DNA from: Periweissella fabalis
GTDB lineage: Bacteria > Bacillota > Bacilli > Lactobacillales > Lactobacillaceae
Direction of reading: 5' to 3'
DNA: 64,000 nucleotides
NCBI RefSeq assembly: GCF_012396505.1
Contig: NZ_JAAXPN010000010.1
Span: 22,140-86,139 of the forward strand
Part shown: positions 43,854-55,342 of the stretch, piece after piece
How the letters are laid out: every line of letters starts with the position of its first letter
Numbering within the stretch: position 1 is the first letter of the stretch
Notes under the pieces: generated by a model
Told to the model about the DNA's origin: nothing
Databases searched by the model: none
Seen by the model: only the letters and a program-made list of their open reading frames with translations
Position numbers and translations under genes: made by a program

Positions 43854-45269
43854 ATGAATAAAAAAGGAATCAGCCTACCAATGTTACTAGCGTTGGTTAT
43901 TAGTTCGTCAATTGGGACAGCGATTTTTACATTTACGAGTAATTTTGCTAAAGTTGCTGCACCTGGTCCAGTTCTAATTGCTTGGGGGCTTGTTGGCGTT
44001 GGGGTGTTAGCATTGGCGTTGACTTTTAGTAATTTAATTAATAAAAGGCCAGATCTTGATGGAATATTTTCATATGCTCAAGCTGGTTTTGGACCATTTG
44101 CCGGTTTTTTAAGTGGTTGGGGGTATTGGTTATCAGCTTGGGTTGGTAATGTTGCTTTTGCCACGATTCTAGTTAGTTCAATTGGCTATTTCTTACCAAT
44201 TTTTAAAAGTGGTCAAAATATGCCATCAATTATTTTGGCTTCAATTATTGCGTGGTCTTTAAATTGGTTTGTAAGCCGTGGTGTAGAATCTGCTACCGCG
44301 GTTAACACAATTGTAACGATTTGCAAATTAATTCCATTATTTGTATTTATTGTAGTAGGGATTATTTTGTTCAATGGTCAGTTATTTACTAATGACTTTT
44401 GGGGCAATATTCAAGATAATTTCAGTAGTCATGTTGTTTGGCCCGAAGTTAAGCAATGTGTCATGGTAATGATGTGGTCTTTTGTGGGAATTGAGGGGGC
44501 AACAATGATGTCTTCTCGAGCACGTGTTAAAAGTGATGCTAGTAAGGCAACAATAATAGGTGTGATTACATTAATTCTTTTATATAGTTTAGTATCGTTG
44601 TTACCATATGGATATTATAATCAAGAACAATTAGCACATTTACCACAACCATCATTAGTTTATTTATTTAGTCAAATGGTTGGTCCTGTTGGTGGGGCGT
44701 TTATGAGCATAGGTTTAGTAATTTCAATCTTAGGTGCGTGGCTTTCATGGACAATGTTGCCAGCTGAAACAGTGTTATTAATGAGTGAGGCTAATTTATT
44801 ACCTAAATATTTTGCACATAAAAATCGTTTTGGTGCACCTAATACGGCCCTATTAATTACGCAAGTGCTCGTGCAATTATTCTTGTGTTCATTATTATTT
44901 ACCAATCAGGCGTATAATTTTGCGGCGTCATTGTGTACGGCTGCCATTGTGATTACATACTGCTTTGTAGCCGCATATCAAATTAAATACTCATTACAAC
45001 ATTGGCAGCAAAGAGACGCTAAATGGCAACTGCTTATTGGAGTCATTACAATTGCTTTCCAAATAGTTGGAATTGGTTTAACAGGTATGCAATACATTTT
45101 ATTGGCAATGTTAGCATATGTACCAGGTGTTTATTTTTATCGACAAGCACGCCAAAAAGCACATGGACAACATAGAATGGCCAAGCATGAATTTATTGGG
45201 ACATTGATTATACTGGGGTGTGCAGTTTTAGCAATAAGTGGCTTAATCATGGGCAAAATAAATCTATAA
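43854..45269 (+). CDS. APC family amino acid antiporter (arginine/ornithine type)
   Basis: A 471 aa permease with about 12 membrane helices. The first helix SLPMLLALVISSSIGTAIFT keeps the unwound substrate-binding signature of the family; SGWGYWLSAWVGNVAFATI and WSFVGIEGATMMSSRA are typical of the basic amino acid/polyamine antiporter subgroup (ArcD-like). The substrate is inferred only. AGAGGATTAATAC precedes ATG 43854. No arginine deiminase genes adjoin it, so it stands alone here. A strong terminator follows. Confidence 0.82.
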   Translation: MNKKGISLPMLLALVISSSIGTAIFTFTSNFAKVAAPGPVLIAWGLVGVGVLALALTFSNLINKRPDLDGIFSYAQAGFGPFAGFLSGWGYWLSAWVGNVAFATILVSSIGYFLPIFKSGQNMPSIILASIIAWSLNWFVSRGVESATAVNTIVTICKLIPLFVFIVVGIILFNGQLFTNDFWGNIQDNFSSHVVWPEVKQCVMVMMWSFVGIEGATMMSSRARVKSDASKATIIGVITLILLYSLVSLLPYGYYNQEQLAHLPQPSLVYLFSQMVGPVGGAFMSIGLVISILGAWLSWTMLPAETVLLMSEANLLPKYFAHKNRFGAPNTALLITQVLVQLFLCSLLFTNQAYNFAASLCTAAIVITYCFVAAYQIKYSLQHWQQRDAKWQLLIGVITIAFQIVGIGLTGMQYILLAMLAYVPGVYFYRQARQKAHGQHRMAKHEFIGTLIILGCAVLAISGLIMGKINL

Positions 45270-45323
45270 TATAACTAAGTTGTGATATTTTTATCAAATA
45301 TTTATAAGTGGAGTTATAACCGT

Positions 45324-45350
45324 AAAAAGCCTATTATAATAGGCTTTTTT
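45324..45350 (+). terminator. Terminator after APC transporter gene
   Basis: AAAAAGCCTATT pairs with AATAGGCTTTTT around ATA. Confidence 0.88.
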
Positions 45351-45407
45351 GCTAAACTGGTAACTATAGTAATTCGAAAGATGACTTAAATTTGTTTAGC
45401 ACTTATA

Positions 45408-45436
45408 TTGCTAAATTAAGTATTCTAGCGTACAAT
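45408..45436 (+). promoter_or_regulatory. gap promoter
   Basis: TTGCTA (45408) and TACAAT (45431) are 17 bp apart. No CggR-type operator is apparent. Confidence 0.7.
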
Positions 45437-45476
45437 AAAAATTGTTAAAAAACTAATTCTGTTGGAGGAATTTACT

Positions 45477-46499
45477 ATGACTGTGAAGGTTGGTATTAAC
45501 GGTTTCGGACGTATTGGTCGTCTTGCATTCCGTCGTATTCTTGAATTGAAAGACACTGCTTCAGATATCGAAGTGGTTGCTATTAACGATTTGACTAGTC
45601 CATCAATGTTGGCATACCTTTTGAAGTATGACTCAACTCATGGCACTTTGAAGGCTGAAGTTTCAGCTACTGAAGATTCAATTATCGTTGACGGTAAAGA
45701 ATACAAAGTTTACGCCGAACGTAACGCCGCTGACTTGAAGTGGGTCGAAGAAGCGGGTGTTGAATATGTACTTGAATGTACTGGATTCTACACTTCAGAA
45801 GAAAAATCACAAGCACACATCGACGCTGGTGCAAAACGTGTCTTAATCTCAGCTCCTGCTGGTGCTATTAAGACTGTTGTTCCTGGTGTTAACTTGGACA
45901 TCTTGGACAAGGATGATGTTATTGTTTCAGCTGGTTCATGTACTACAAACTGTCTTGCACCAATGGCCTTCTTCTTGAATGAAGAATTTGGTCTTGAAGT
46001 TGGTACTATGACTACTGTTCACGCATTTACTTCAACTCAAATGATCCTTGACGGTCCTCGCGGTTCAAAGCCACGTAACAACCGTTCAGCTTCAGTTAAC
46101 ACTATTCCTCACTCAACTGGTGCCGCTAAGGCTATCGGTCTTGTAGTTCCTGAATTACAAGGTAAACTTCAAGGTCACGCCCAACGTGTTGGTGTTGTTG
46201 ACGGTTCATTGACTGAATTGGTTTCAATTCTTTCAAAGAAAGTTACTGCTGAAGAAGTTAACGAAGCAATTAAGAAGCACACTGAAGGTAACGACGCCTT
46301 TGGTTGGAACGAAGACGGAATCGTATCATCAGACATCATTGGTGACACACACGGTTCAGTATTTGACCCAACTCAAACTGAAGTTACGACTGCCGGTGAC
46401 TTCCAATTAGTTAAGACTGTTGCTTGGTACGATAACGAATACGGTTTCACTTCAAACATGATCCGTACTTTGCTTCACTTTGCAACTCTTGAAGCTTAA
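45477..46499 (+). CDS. gap: Glyceraldehyde-3-phosphate dehydrogenase
   Basis: NAD-linked oxidation of glyceraldehyde-3-phosphate. The 340 aa protein has the Rossmann start [18 protein letters not shown] and the catalytic Cys in [13 protein letters not shown], with the C-terminal [25 protein letters not shown] precedes ATG 45477. Codon bias is strong, as expected for an abundant enzyme. In this window gap, pgk, tpiA and eno run in order but each has its own promoter region and the first three and eno end in terminators or long gaps. Confidence 0.98.
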   Translation: MTVKVGINGFGRIGRLAFRRILELKDTASDIEVVAINDLTSPSMLAYLLKYDSTHGTLKAEVSATEDSIIVDGKEYKVYAERNAADLKWVEEAGVEYVLECTGFYTSEEKSQAHIDAGAKRVLISAPAGAIKTVVPGVNLDILDKDDVIVSAGSCTTNCLAPMAFFLNEEFGLEVGTMTTVHAFTSTQMILDGPRGSKPRNNRSASVNTIPHSTGAAKAIGLVVPELQGKLQGHAQRVGVVDGSLTELVSILSKKVTAEEVNEAIKKHTEGNDAFGWNEDGIVSSDIIGDTHGSVFDPTQTEVTTAGDFQLVKTVAWYDNEYGFTSNMIRTLLHFATLEA

Positions 46500-46513
46500 T
46501 TATAACTGATAAG

Positions 46514-46542
46514 AAAAGATGACCTAATGTCATCTTTTTTTT
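46514..46542 (+). terminator. Terminator after gap
   Basis: AAAAGATGAC pairs with GTCATCTTTT around CTAAT, followed by a T run. Confidence 0.9.
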
Positions 46543-46569
46543 GTGATTTGGTATACAAGGTGTTAGAAT
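46541..46569 (+). promoter_or_regulatory. pgk promoter
   Basis: TTGTGA (46541) and TAGAAT (46564) are 17 bp apart, directly after the gap terminator. Confidence 0.65.
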
Positions 46570-46637
46570 AGTTACAGGTGTTGTGTATCTTTGCACAGCC
46601 AAAACTTGTTGATAAAAAATTTCAGGAGGATTCTAAA

Positions 46638-47840
46638 TTGGCTAAGTTAACTGTTTCTGATTTAGATTTACAGGGCAAAAAAGTCCTTATGCGTGTTGAT
46701 TTCAATGTTCCATTGAAAGATGGTGTCGTTACCAACGATAACCGGATTGTGGCTGCGTTGCCAACAATCAAGTACGTGATTGAAAATGGCGGTCGTGCTA
46801 TTCTTTTCTCTCACTTGGGTCGTATCAAGTCAGAAGAAGACAAGCAAGCCTTGTCAATGAAGCCAGTCGCACAAAAGTTAGCTGATTTGCTTGGTAAGCC
46901 AGTCAACTTTGTGCCTGCTACGGAAGGTTCTGCTTTGGAAGACGCTATTGCCAATTTGAAAGATGGTGAAGTACTTGTCTTTGAAAATACTCGTTTTGAA
47001 GACGTTGTAAATGGTGAAGTTGTTAAACGTGAATCAAAGAATGATCCAGAACTTGGTAAGTACTGGGCATCACTTGGTGACGTTTTTGTTAACGACGCCT
47101 TTGGTACTGCCCACCGTGCACACGCATCAAATGCTGGTATCGCTGCTAACATTGCTCAAACAGCCGCTGGTTTCTTAATGGAAAAAGAAATTAAGTTCTT
47201 GGGTGGTGCAGTTGAAAGCCCAGCTCGTCCATTTGTTGCTATCCTTGGTGGTGCGAAGGTTTCAGATAAAATCGGTATCATCGAAAACTTGTTAGAAAAA
47301 GCTGACAAAGTTATCGTTGGTGGTGGTATGGCTTACACATTTGACGTTGCTAATGGCAAGAAGATTGGTAACTCATTATTTGAAGAAGACAAATTAGAAT
47401 TAGCTAAGGAATTAATTGCCAAAGCTGGTGACAAACTTGTCCTCCCAGTTGATGCTGTTGCAGCCGACGCATTCTCAAACGATGCGAAGACGGTAATTAC
47501 TGATGGTGACATTCCTGATGGTTACATGGGTCTTGATATTGGACCTAAGTCAATTGAACTTTTCAAGAACACTTTAGATGGTGCTAAGACAGTTGTTTGG
47601 AACGGACCTATGGGTGTGTTTGAAATGGCTAACTTTGCTAAGGGTACCCTTGAAGTTGGTTCATACCTTGCAACTCTTGAAGGTGCAACGACAATCGTTG
47701 GTGGTGGTGACTCAACTGCGGCTGCCCAACAATTAGGCATTGCTGACAAGCTTACCCACATTTCTACTGGTGGTGGTGCATCACTTGAATACCTTGAAGG
47801 TAAGACCCTTCCTGGTATTGCTGCTATCTCAGAAAAGTAA
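46638..47840 (+). CDS. pgk: Phosphoglycerate kinase
   Basis: Makes ATP from 1,3-bisphosphoglycerate. The 400 aa product begins [26 protein letters not shown]. The hinge and nucleotide region are seen in [21 protein letters not shown] and the C-terminal [13 protein letters not shown]. The start is TTG 46638, with AGGAGG 10 bases upstream; no ATG fits, and upstream in-frame codons are not conserved-like. A perfect-stem terminator follows. Confidence 0.96.
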   Translation: MAKLTVSDLDLQGKKVLMRVDFNVPLKDGVVTNDNRIVAALPTIKYVIENGGRAILFSHLGRIKSEEDKQALSMKPVAQKLADLLGKPVNFVPATEGSALEDAIANLKDGEVLVFENTRFEDVVNGEVVKRESKNDPELGKYWASLGDVFVNDAFGTAHRAHASNAGIAANIAQTAAGFLMEKEIKFLGGAVESPARPFVAILGGAKVSDKIGIIENLLEKADKVIVGGGMAYTFDVANGKKIGNSLFEEDKLELAKELIAKAGDKLVLPVDAVAADAFSNDAKTVITDGDIPDGYMGLDIGPKSIELFKNTLDGAKTVVWNGPMGVFEMANFAKGTLEVGSYLATLEGATTIVGGGDSTAAAQQLGIADKLTHISTGGGASLEYLEGKTLPGIAAISEK

Positions 47841-47861
47841 GCTCAATTATTGCTATAAATT

Positions 47862-47896
47862 AAAAGCGTTTGATGCGGTGAATCAAACGCTTTTTT
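47862..47896 (+). terminator. Terminator after pgk
   Basis: AAAAGCGTTTGA pairs with TCAAACGCTTTT around nine bases, then T's. Confidence 0.92.
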
Positions 47897-47967
47897 GCTA
47901 TCTACAGTCCTAATTTCTTGAGATATGGTATCATTTTAATTAAATAAAGCATTATGGAGGTAAAATG

Positions 47968-48723
47968 ATGCGGACACCTTTTGTAGCGGCAAACTGGAAA
48001 ATGAATAAGACATTACCAGAGGCACTGAATTTTTTACAAGCAATTGCTGGTAAACTCCCCAATCAAGCTGAAGTTGAAGCATTGATTTGTGCTCAAAGTT
48101 TATTTTTAAGCCAAATGATGGCGGTGACTAAGGACGAACCTATTAAAATTGGGGCGGAAAATGTCTTTTGGCATGATCAAGGGGCTTTTACCGGGGAAAC
48201 TAGTCCTAAAGCAGTTGCCAGTTTAGGGGTAGACTATGTTATTATTGGGCACAGTGAACGACGTAAATATTTCCGTGAAACTGATGAAATGGTAAATAAT
48301 AAAGTCCAAGCGGTCTTACGTAATGGCATGCGGGCAATTATTTGTGTGGATGAAACAATGGGGCAACGTGAAGCTAATGAAAAAGTGCATTGGGTTGTAT
48401 CCCAAGTAATTGAGGCGCTTAAGGGAGTGGCAATTGAAGATGCTGATAAAATTACGATAGCTTATGAACCATCATGGGCCATCGGGGCTGCTGCTGCTAG
48501 TGCTAAAGAAGCTGAAGATGGGTGTTACTTAATTCGTCAAACCGTCGCTGATATGTTCTCTGATGAAGCTGCTGATCAAGTTCGAGTCTTATATGGTGGC
48601 TCGGTTAAACCAAGTAATCAAGCGGAATTAATGGCGATGCCAAATATTGATGGAGTTTTAGTCGGGGATGCCTCATTGAACCCAGATATTTTCCTCCAAC
48701 TTGTAAATTACCAACAAAAGTAA
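47968..48723 (+). CDS. tpiA: Triosephosphate isomerase
   Basis: Interconverts dihydroxyacetone phosphate and glyceraldehyde-3-phosphate. ATG 47968 gives 251 aa and lies 7 bases after GGAGG; ATG 47965 is just upstream. The N-terminal VAANWKMNKT, catalytic His in IIGHSERRKYF, Glu in AYEPSWAIG and the phosphate loop YGGSVKPSN are present. AYEPSWAIG carries Ser instead of the more usual Val before Trp, a LAB variant. It lies between pgk and eno but uses less extreme codon bias than gap and eno. Confidence 0.95.
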   Translation: MRTPFVAANWKMNKTLPEALNFLQAIAGKLPNQAEVEALICAQSLFLSQMMAVTKDEPIKIGAENVFWHDQGAFTGETSPKAVASLGVDYVIIGHSERRKYFRETDEMVNNKVQAVLRNGMRAIICVDETMGQREANEKVHWVVSQVIEALKGVAIEDADKITIAYEPSWAIGAAAASAKEAEDGCYLIRQTVADMFSDEAADQVRVLYGGSVKPSNQAELMAMPNIDGVLVGDASLNPDIFLQLVNYQQK

Positions 48724-48770
48724 AGTTTGTAAGATTCATGTGAAATTATGGATAAACTGATGGATTATCA

Positions 48771-48799
48771 TTGTAATTTACTAGTAAAACTTATACAAT
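48771..48799 (+). promoter_or_regulatory. eno promoter
   Basis: TTGTAA (48771) and TACAAT (48794) are 17 bp apart. Confidence 0.7.
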
Positions 48800-48811
48800 T
48801 AAAGACGGTAA

Positions 48812-50173
<1,362 letters not shown>

Positions 50174-50211
50174 TGTTTAATGATACATTGAGCTTGCCTA
50201 GGTAGGCTATC

Positions 50212-50248
50212 AAAAACCACGTAACTATGATATGTTACGTGGTTTTTT
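50212..50248 (+). terminator. Terminator after eno
   Basis: AAAAACCACGTAAC pairs with GTTACGTGGTTTTT around TATGATAT, followed by T's. Confidence 0.92.
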
Positions 50249-50370
50249 GATACATAGTAATTAGATAATATTAGCCAAACCCGCCTTGAATTTGCTATAC
50301 TTGTAAGGAGCTTTTTTTGCAGTGTATAGATTAATAATAAAAACTAAAGATATATTTGAGGTTAGTAAAG

Positions 50371-51942
50371 ATGAGTGATTTAGCAACAGAAATTAGTAAA
50401 CGACGCACGTTTGCGATTATTTCTCACCCCGATGCCGGGAAAACAACCATTACCGAACAAATGCTTTTATTCGGGGGAGTTGTACGTGAAGCCGGAACTG
50501 TTAAAGGTAAAAAGAGCGGTAACTTTGCCAAGTCTGACTGGATGGAAATCGAACAAAAACGTGGGATTTCTGTTACTAGTTCAGTATTGCAATTTGATTT
50601 TGAAGGTAAGCGAATTAATATCTTGGATACCCCTGGGCACGAAGACTTCTCTGAAGATACTTACCGGACTTTGATGGCCGTCGATTCTGCAGTTATGGTT
50701 GTCGATTCAGCCAAGGGGATTGAACCCCAAACAAAGAAATTATTTGAAATTGTTAAACAACGTGGAATTCCTGTGTTTACTTTCTTTAACAAATTGGACC
50801 GAGATGGCCGGGATCCACTTGAATTATTGGCCGAATTAGAAGATACGTTGGGAATTGACACATATCCAATGAACTGGCCAATTGGTTCTGGTCAAGTCTT
50901 ACAAGGTTTGTATGACATGTACAACAAGGAAGTCTTGTTATACCGGCCCGATGTTAATGGTAACAACAAGCTACCATTAGAAGCTGATGGTAACATTGCC
51001 GATGGTAACATCTTAAAGGAAAATCAAATCTGGCGCGATACATTAGATGAAGTTGATTTGGTAACTTCAGCTGGTAACGAATTTAACGAAGAAGCCATTT
51101 TAAATGGACAACTTTCACCAGTCTTCTTTGGATCAGCCTTGACTAATTTTGGGGTGGAAACATTCTTAAAGACGTACCTTAAGTATGCGCCAGCACCGGG
51201 TCCAAAGAAAACGGTTGAAGGCCAACCAATTGCTCCATTGGCCGACCAATTCTCAGGTTTCGTCTTTAAGATTCAAGCGAACATGAACCCCCAACACCGT
51301 GACCGCATTGCCTTTGTGCGGATTGTTTCAGGCGAATTTACGCGTGGAATGGACGTTACGCTTGGTCGTGATAGTAAGAAATTACGCTTGAGTAATGTGA
51401 CCCAGTTTATGGCCGATTCGCGTGAAAACGTTGAAAATGCCGTACCTGGTGACATTATCGGGGTGTATGATACTGGGACATTCCAAATTGGGGATACAAT
51501 TTTCTCAGGTAAGCAAAAGCTTGAATTTGAAGACTTGCCAACCTTTACACCAGAAATATTTATGCGGGTAACCGCTAAAAACGTGATGAAACAAAAATCA
51601 TTCCACAAAGGAATTCAACAATTGGTACAAGAAGGAACGATTCAATTGTACACGGCTTGGTCATCCGGTGATTACATCTTAGGGGCCGTTGGGGCCTTGC
51701 AATTTGAAGTGTTTAAATTCCGGATGGAAAATGAATATAACTCTGAAATTGTCTTAGAACCAATGGGTAAAAAGATTGCTCGCTGGATTAATCCAGACCA
51801 ATTAGATGAAAAGATGGCCTCATCACGGAACTTACTAGTTAAAGACCGTTATGAAGCACCATTATTCTTATTTGAAAATCAATTCGCAGAACGTTGGTTT
51901 AAAGATAAGTATCCTGAAGTTGAGTTAGAAGCAAAATTATAG
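50371..51942 (+). CDS. prfC: Peptide chain release factor 3
   Basis: Translational GTPase that recycles RF1/RF2. The 523 aa product has the G-domain P-loop [13 protein letters not shown], the G2 region [26 protein letters not shown]3 DTPGHEDF and G4 [12 protein letters not shown]. Start ATG 50371 is preceded by GAGGTTAGTAAAG; the frame from 50356 adds only five residues. It is followed by copy R7, which separates it from convergent clpE. Confidence 0.95.
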   Translation: MSDLATEISKRRTFAIISHPDAGKTTITEQMLLFGGVVREAGTVKGKKSGNFAKSDWMEIEQKRGISVTSSVLQFDFEGKRINILDTPGHEDFSEDTYRTLMAVDSAVMVVDSAKGIEPQTKKLFEIVKQRGIPVFTFFNKLDRDGRDPLELLAELEDTLGIDTYPMNWPIGSGQVLQGLYDMYNKEVLLYRPDVNGNNKLPLEADGNIADGNILKENQIWRDTLDEVDLVTSAGNEFNEEAILNGQLSPVFFGSALTNFGVETFLKTYLKYAPAPGPKKTVEGQPIAPLADQFSGFVFKIQANMNPQHRDRIAFVRIVSGEFTRGMDVTLGRDSKKLRLSNVTQFMADSRENVENAVPGDIIGVYDTGTFQIGDTIFSGKQKLEFEDLPTFTPEIFMRVTAKNVMKQKSFHKGIQQLVQEGTIQLYTAWSSGDYILGAVGALQFEVFKFRMENEYNSEIVLEPMGKKIARWINPDQLDEKMASSRNLLVKDRYEAPLFLFENQFAERWFKDKYPEVELEAKL

Positions 51943-51949
51943 AATCAAA

Positions 51950-52094
51950 AAATGGAGCCGTAACCGTAGTTAGGCGACGTTGAGAAATGATAATAAAAAT
52001 CCCAGGAAAATTTATTTTTCCTGGGATTTTGTGTATATTTTTTTGAAAGACGGTTTAATAGCAATTACTGCTAAAAAATAGTTATATTACAGTC
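51950..52094. repeat. Dispersed GTGAC-type terminator repeat, copy R7
   Basis: The core hairpin AAAAATCCCAGGAAAA / TTTTTCCTGGGATTTT is flanked on the right by an inverted arm B (GTGTATATTTTTTTGAAAGA ... TTTAATAGCAATTACTGC) closely matching the left arm of R6. It lies between convergent prfC and clpE. Confidence 0.75.
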
Positions 52095-52104
52095 TTTTTT
52101 TATA

Positions 52105-54351
52105 TTATTCAGCAGATTCTGTCTCAGTATCGTTACCTGATGGTTTAGTGTCAGTTGTTGAAACAGTTTGTGACGCTACTTTTTTATCCTCAGGACTAAT
52201 CACAATTTCATCATCAACGAGGTGGGCAACAAGGCGATGCTCACCAGGATTATCTAAGTAATAATCCGCTACACGATCTTCAATTTGTTCTTGGATAACT
52301 CGACGAAGAGGACGAGCACCCATCGTAGGATTGTAACCAAGATCGACTAACTTATCAGCCACATTATCTTCAACCGTCAAGTGTAGATTCTGATCGGCAA
52401 TCATAGCGTTGACGTCACCAAGCATCAAATCAACAATTTGATGTAAGTCTGCTTTACTTAATGGGTTGAATTCAATAATATCATCAAATCGGTTTAAAAA
52501 TTCAGGTTTGAAGTAGCTACTTAATTTTTCAATAATTGAGGCTTTTGAACGATCTTTACTACCAAAACCAACGCTAGGTGTATCACCAATTCCGGCATTA
52601 GATGTCATGATAATAACGGTATCTTTAAATGAGACTGTATGACCTTGAGCATCAGTCAAACGACCATCATCAAGCACTTGTAAAAACATATGCATTACAT
52701 CAGGGTGTGCCTTTTCAACTTCATCAAGCAATATTAATGAATAGGGGTGCCGACGAATTTTTTCAGTTAATTGACCAGCTTCTTCATAGCCAACGTATCC
52801 AGCCGGTGCACCAATTAACTTAGAAACACTGTGTTTTTCCATGTATTCTGACATATCAAAACGAACCATTGAATCTTCAGAGCCAAATAATTCTTTTGCT
52901 AATTGTTTAGCTGTTTCAGTTTTACCGACCCCAGTAGGTCCAACGAAAAGAAATGAACCGATTGGTCGCCCAGACTTATTAAAACCGACTCGATTGCGGC
53001 GGATGGCTCGGGCAACCTTGTTGACAGCACCATCTTGGCCAATTACATGTGCTTCAAGATGTTTGTCTAAATCACGAAGTTGGCCAGCTTCAGCTTCTTT
53101 TAGATCCCCAACTGGAATGCCTGTTTTTTCTTCAACAATTTTTTCGAGATCTTGATCAGTAATCTCGTTTGAGCCAGTATCATGTGGATTTTCTTCAGCC
53201 TCTTTTTTAGCACGTTCAAGCTGGTTGACTTGATCACGCCAATATGACGCTTTTTCATAATCTTCGCGTTCAATAGCTGCTTGCTTTTGTGCTTCTGCTG
53301 AATTAATTTTTGTTTGAATTTCCTTAGGATCAACAATTTTTAAATTAAGGTTTTTACGAGAGCCGGCTTCATCAAGTAAGTCAATTGCTTTATCTGGTAA
53401 GAAACGATCTTGAATATAGCGGGCTGATAAAGTTACAGCTGCTTTAATGGCAGTGTCAGTATATTTAACGTGATGGTAATCTTCATATTTCTTTTGAATA
53501 CCTTGTAAAATAGCCAATGCTTCCTCTTGAGAAGGTTCATTAACTGTAACTGGTTGGAAACGTCGTGCAAGAGCGGGATCTTTTTCGATTTGACGATATT
53601 CATTTAAAGTTGTTGCACCAACAAGTTGAAATTCTCCACGAGCTAAGGCGGGCTTTAAAACATTACCGGCGTCCATGCCACCTTCAGCATTCCCAGCCCC
53701 CATGATTTCATGAATTTCATCAATGAATAAGATAACATTTTTGTTTTTGGAAACCTCATCCATTAGTTTTTGCATGCGTTCTTCAAATTGCCCACGGACA
53801 CCAGTTCCTTGTACTAGGGATACAACATCAAGACGATAGACTTCTTTGTCGCGTAATTTATCAGGAACTTGGCCGTTAACAATTGCTTGGGCTAAGCCTT
53901 CAACCACGGCGGTTTTACCAACCCCAGCTTCCCCAATTAACACAGGATTGTTCTTAGTACGTCGGTTAAGAATTTCAACGACACGGTTAATTTCTTTATC
54001 ACGACCGATTACTGGATCAAGATGGCCTTGACGGGCTAGTTCAGTTAAATTAAGCCCGAATTCAGCTAGCAGACCTCCATCGTTACCATTTCTGCCCATT
54101 TGATGTTGTGAATTTTGCGATTGCCGAGCACCTTGTTGTGCTTGCATTTGTTGCCCATTTAGAGCACGGAATAAATCATCGATTGAGTTAAAATTAAAAG
54201 GTTCTTGTGGCATTTGACTACCTCCATTATGAAGTTGTTGTTGGACTTTTTGATAACATAATGGACATAAATGCATCTCAGCATTTTGCCCGTTCAAATT
54301 TAATTGCATGTGAATTGATGCCGGGTTTTTATGACATATTTGGCATAACAT
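52105..54351 (-). CDS. clpE: ATP-dependent Clp protease ATPase subunit ClpE
   Basis: HSP100 unfoldase that feeds ClpP. The 748 aa protein starts with the ClpE-specific zinc finger (C3, C6, C29, C32 in [10 protein letters not shown] and LCPLC), then a Gln-rich linker, AAA-1 with [13 protein letters not shown], a UVR motif ([19 protein letters not shown]), AAA-2 with [13 protein letters not shown], and a ClpP-binding loop region in the C-terminal part. The tail is Ser/Thr/Glu-rich. GAGGTAAAGCT precedes the start on the minus strand. Both CtsR and CIRCE sites lie upstream. Confidence 0.96.
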   Translation of the reverse strand: MLCQICHKNPASIHMQLNLNGQNAEMHLCPLCYQKVQQQLHNGGSQMPQEPFNFNSIDDLFRALNGQQMQAQQGARQSQNSQHQMGRNGNDGGLLAEFGLNLTELARQGHLDPVIGRDKEINRVVEILNRRTKNNPVLIGEAGVGKTAVVEGLAQAIVNGQVPDKLRDKEVYRLDVVSLVQGTGVRGQFEERMQKLMDEVSKNKNVILFIDEIHEIMGAGNAEGGMDAGNVLKPALARGEFQLVGATTLNEYRQIEKDPALARRFQPVTVNEPSQEEALAILQGIQKKYEDYHHVKYTDTAIKAAVTLSARYIQDRFLPDKAIDLLDEAGSRKNLNLKIVDPKEIQTKINSAEAQKQAAIEREDYEKASYWRDQVNQLERAKKEAEENPHDTGSNEITDQDLEKIVEEKTGIPVGDLKEAEAGQLRDLDKHLEAHVIGQDGAVNKVARAIRRNRVGFNKSGRPIGSFLFVGPTGVGKTETAKQLAKELFGSEDSMVRFDMSEYMEKHSVSKLIGAPAGYVGYEEAGQLTEKIRRHPYSLILLDEVEKAHPDVMHMFLQVLDDGRLTDAQGHTVSFKDTVIIMTSNAGIGDTPSVGFGSKDRSKASIIEKLSSYFKPEFLNRFDDIIEFNPLSKADLHQIVDLMLGDVNAMIADQNLHLTVEDNVADKLVDLGYNPTMGARPLRRVIQEQIEDRVADYYLDNPGEHRLVAHLVDDEIVISPEDKKVASQTVSTTDTKPSGNDTETESAE

Positions 54352-54421
54352 AGCTTTACCTCCAAAATATGAACTTAAATTAGTGAGAAATAAATAGAAA
54401 TTAAAGCAGTATTTGATTTTG

Positions 54422-54520
54422 TTTGACTAATACTGACCTTCGACTATTAGTATACGCCGATTATCAAGGTATGCAACTATAATGCTTAAAAAATTAGCAC
54501 TCTTTTAATATGAGTGCTAA
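54422..54520 (-). promoter_or_regulatory. clpE control region: promoter, CtsR site and CIRCE
   Basis: On the minus strand TTGCAT (54476-54471) and TATACT (54454-54449) are 16 bp apart. GGTCAGT-ATT-AGTCAAA (54438-54422), a CtsR heptad pair with small departures, covers the first transcribed bases. TTAGCACTC-N9-GAGTGCTAA (54494-54520) is a perfect CIRCE (HrcA operator), lying upstream of the -35 box rather than over the start. Confidence 0.9.
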
Positions 54521-54605
54521 TTGAATTTGTTTTATAAAAAGTCTTGCAATTACTAGTGTTTCGCGTAAAAATTAAGGATTATATTAATGAAAAAGAGGTT
54601 TAATA

Positions 54606-54788
54606 ATGAAAGATTATTTTGCATTGTTAGAGGCAGTTCGAACTGGTGAAATTACCGAGTTTGAAGTAGAAGTTAATGAATTTACAGCTTTTCATCAAGT
54701 TTGGCAAACATATCAATATCAAAATCAAATTAGCGGTGCAGCTAGCCGAGGCGGCAAGATAAAATATACTCAACAAGTGGAACGCTGA
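54606..54788 (+). CDS. Small hypothetical protein (60 aa)
   Basis: Divergent from clpE, sharing the intergenic CIRCE. GAGG lies 12 bases before ATG 54606. The product has an acidic helical front (MKDYFALLEAVRTGEITEFE) and a Gln/Tyr-rich C-terminus (WQTYQYQNQISGAASRGGKI) without membrane segments. I do not recognise a family. Coding is supported by the ribosome binding site, the lack of any competing frame and the typical codon use. Its role, possibly stress-linked by context, is unknown. Confidence 0.6.
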   Translation: MKDYFALLEAVRTGEITEFEVEVNEFTAFHQVWQTYQYQNQISGAASRGGKIKYTQQVER

Positions 54789-54891
54789 GTAAATAAGTAA
54801 TATTAGTTTATCTAAATAGAGGTTCTGAGGTAAGAATTAGTAGTCGTAAAATGCAAACATTTTTTTAAATGTAAATTAATTATGTAAGCCT

Positions 54892-54996
54892 TTACAATGT
54901 TATTAAATAAACGTTTTAAGAAAAGAGAAAAAATGTAAAAAGTTGCCATTTTTGTGTGGTAATTTGCTTGTAAAACGTTTTCATTTTGGTTATGAT
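54892..54996 (+). promoter_or_regulatory. ptsHI promoter with cre-like sites
   Basis: TTGTAA (54968) and TATGAT (54991) are 17 bp apart. GTAAAACGTTTTCA (54970-54983) overlaps the spacer and matches the right half of cre fully. ATGTAAGCCTTTACAA (54892-54907) is a second, upstream cre-like palindrome with C for the central G. The rest of 54789-54891 is AT-rich and empty. Confidence 0.6.
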
Positions 54997-55075
54997 TATG
55001 TCATAAGGTTTGGTAGAATCGAAATTTGATGCTTGCCCTTATCTAATATTTGTTCAAACAAGGAGAACTTTCATT

Positions 55076-55342
55076 ATGGAATCACGCAACTTTCACATTG
55101 TAGCAGAATCAGGTATTCACGCACGTCCAGCAACCTTATTGGTACAAACTGCTTCTAAGTTTAGTGCTGATGTTACGCTTGCCTACGAAGGTAAGGATGT
55201 TAACTTGAAATCAATCATGGGTGTTATGTCACTTGGTGTTGGTCAAGGTTCAGACGTTGTGATTTCTGCTAATGGTTCAGACGAAGCAGATGCAATTGCT
55301 GCTATCGAAGACACTATGAAGAAAGAAGGCTTATCAGACTAA
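55076..55342 (+). CDS. ptsH: Phosphocarrier protein HPr
   Basis: General PTS phosphocarrier and, when phosphorylated on Ser46 by HPr kinase, co-repressor of CcpA. The 88 aa protein has His15 in [10 protein letters not shown] and Ser46 in [28 protein letters not shown] precedes ATG 55076; the longer frame from 55010 lies over the leader. The stop overlaps the ptsI start (TAATG). Confidence 0.98.
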   Translation: MESRNFHIVAESGIHARPATLLVQTASKFSADVTLAYEGKDVNLKSIMGVMSLGVGQGSDVVISANGSDEADAIAAIEDTMKKEGLSD

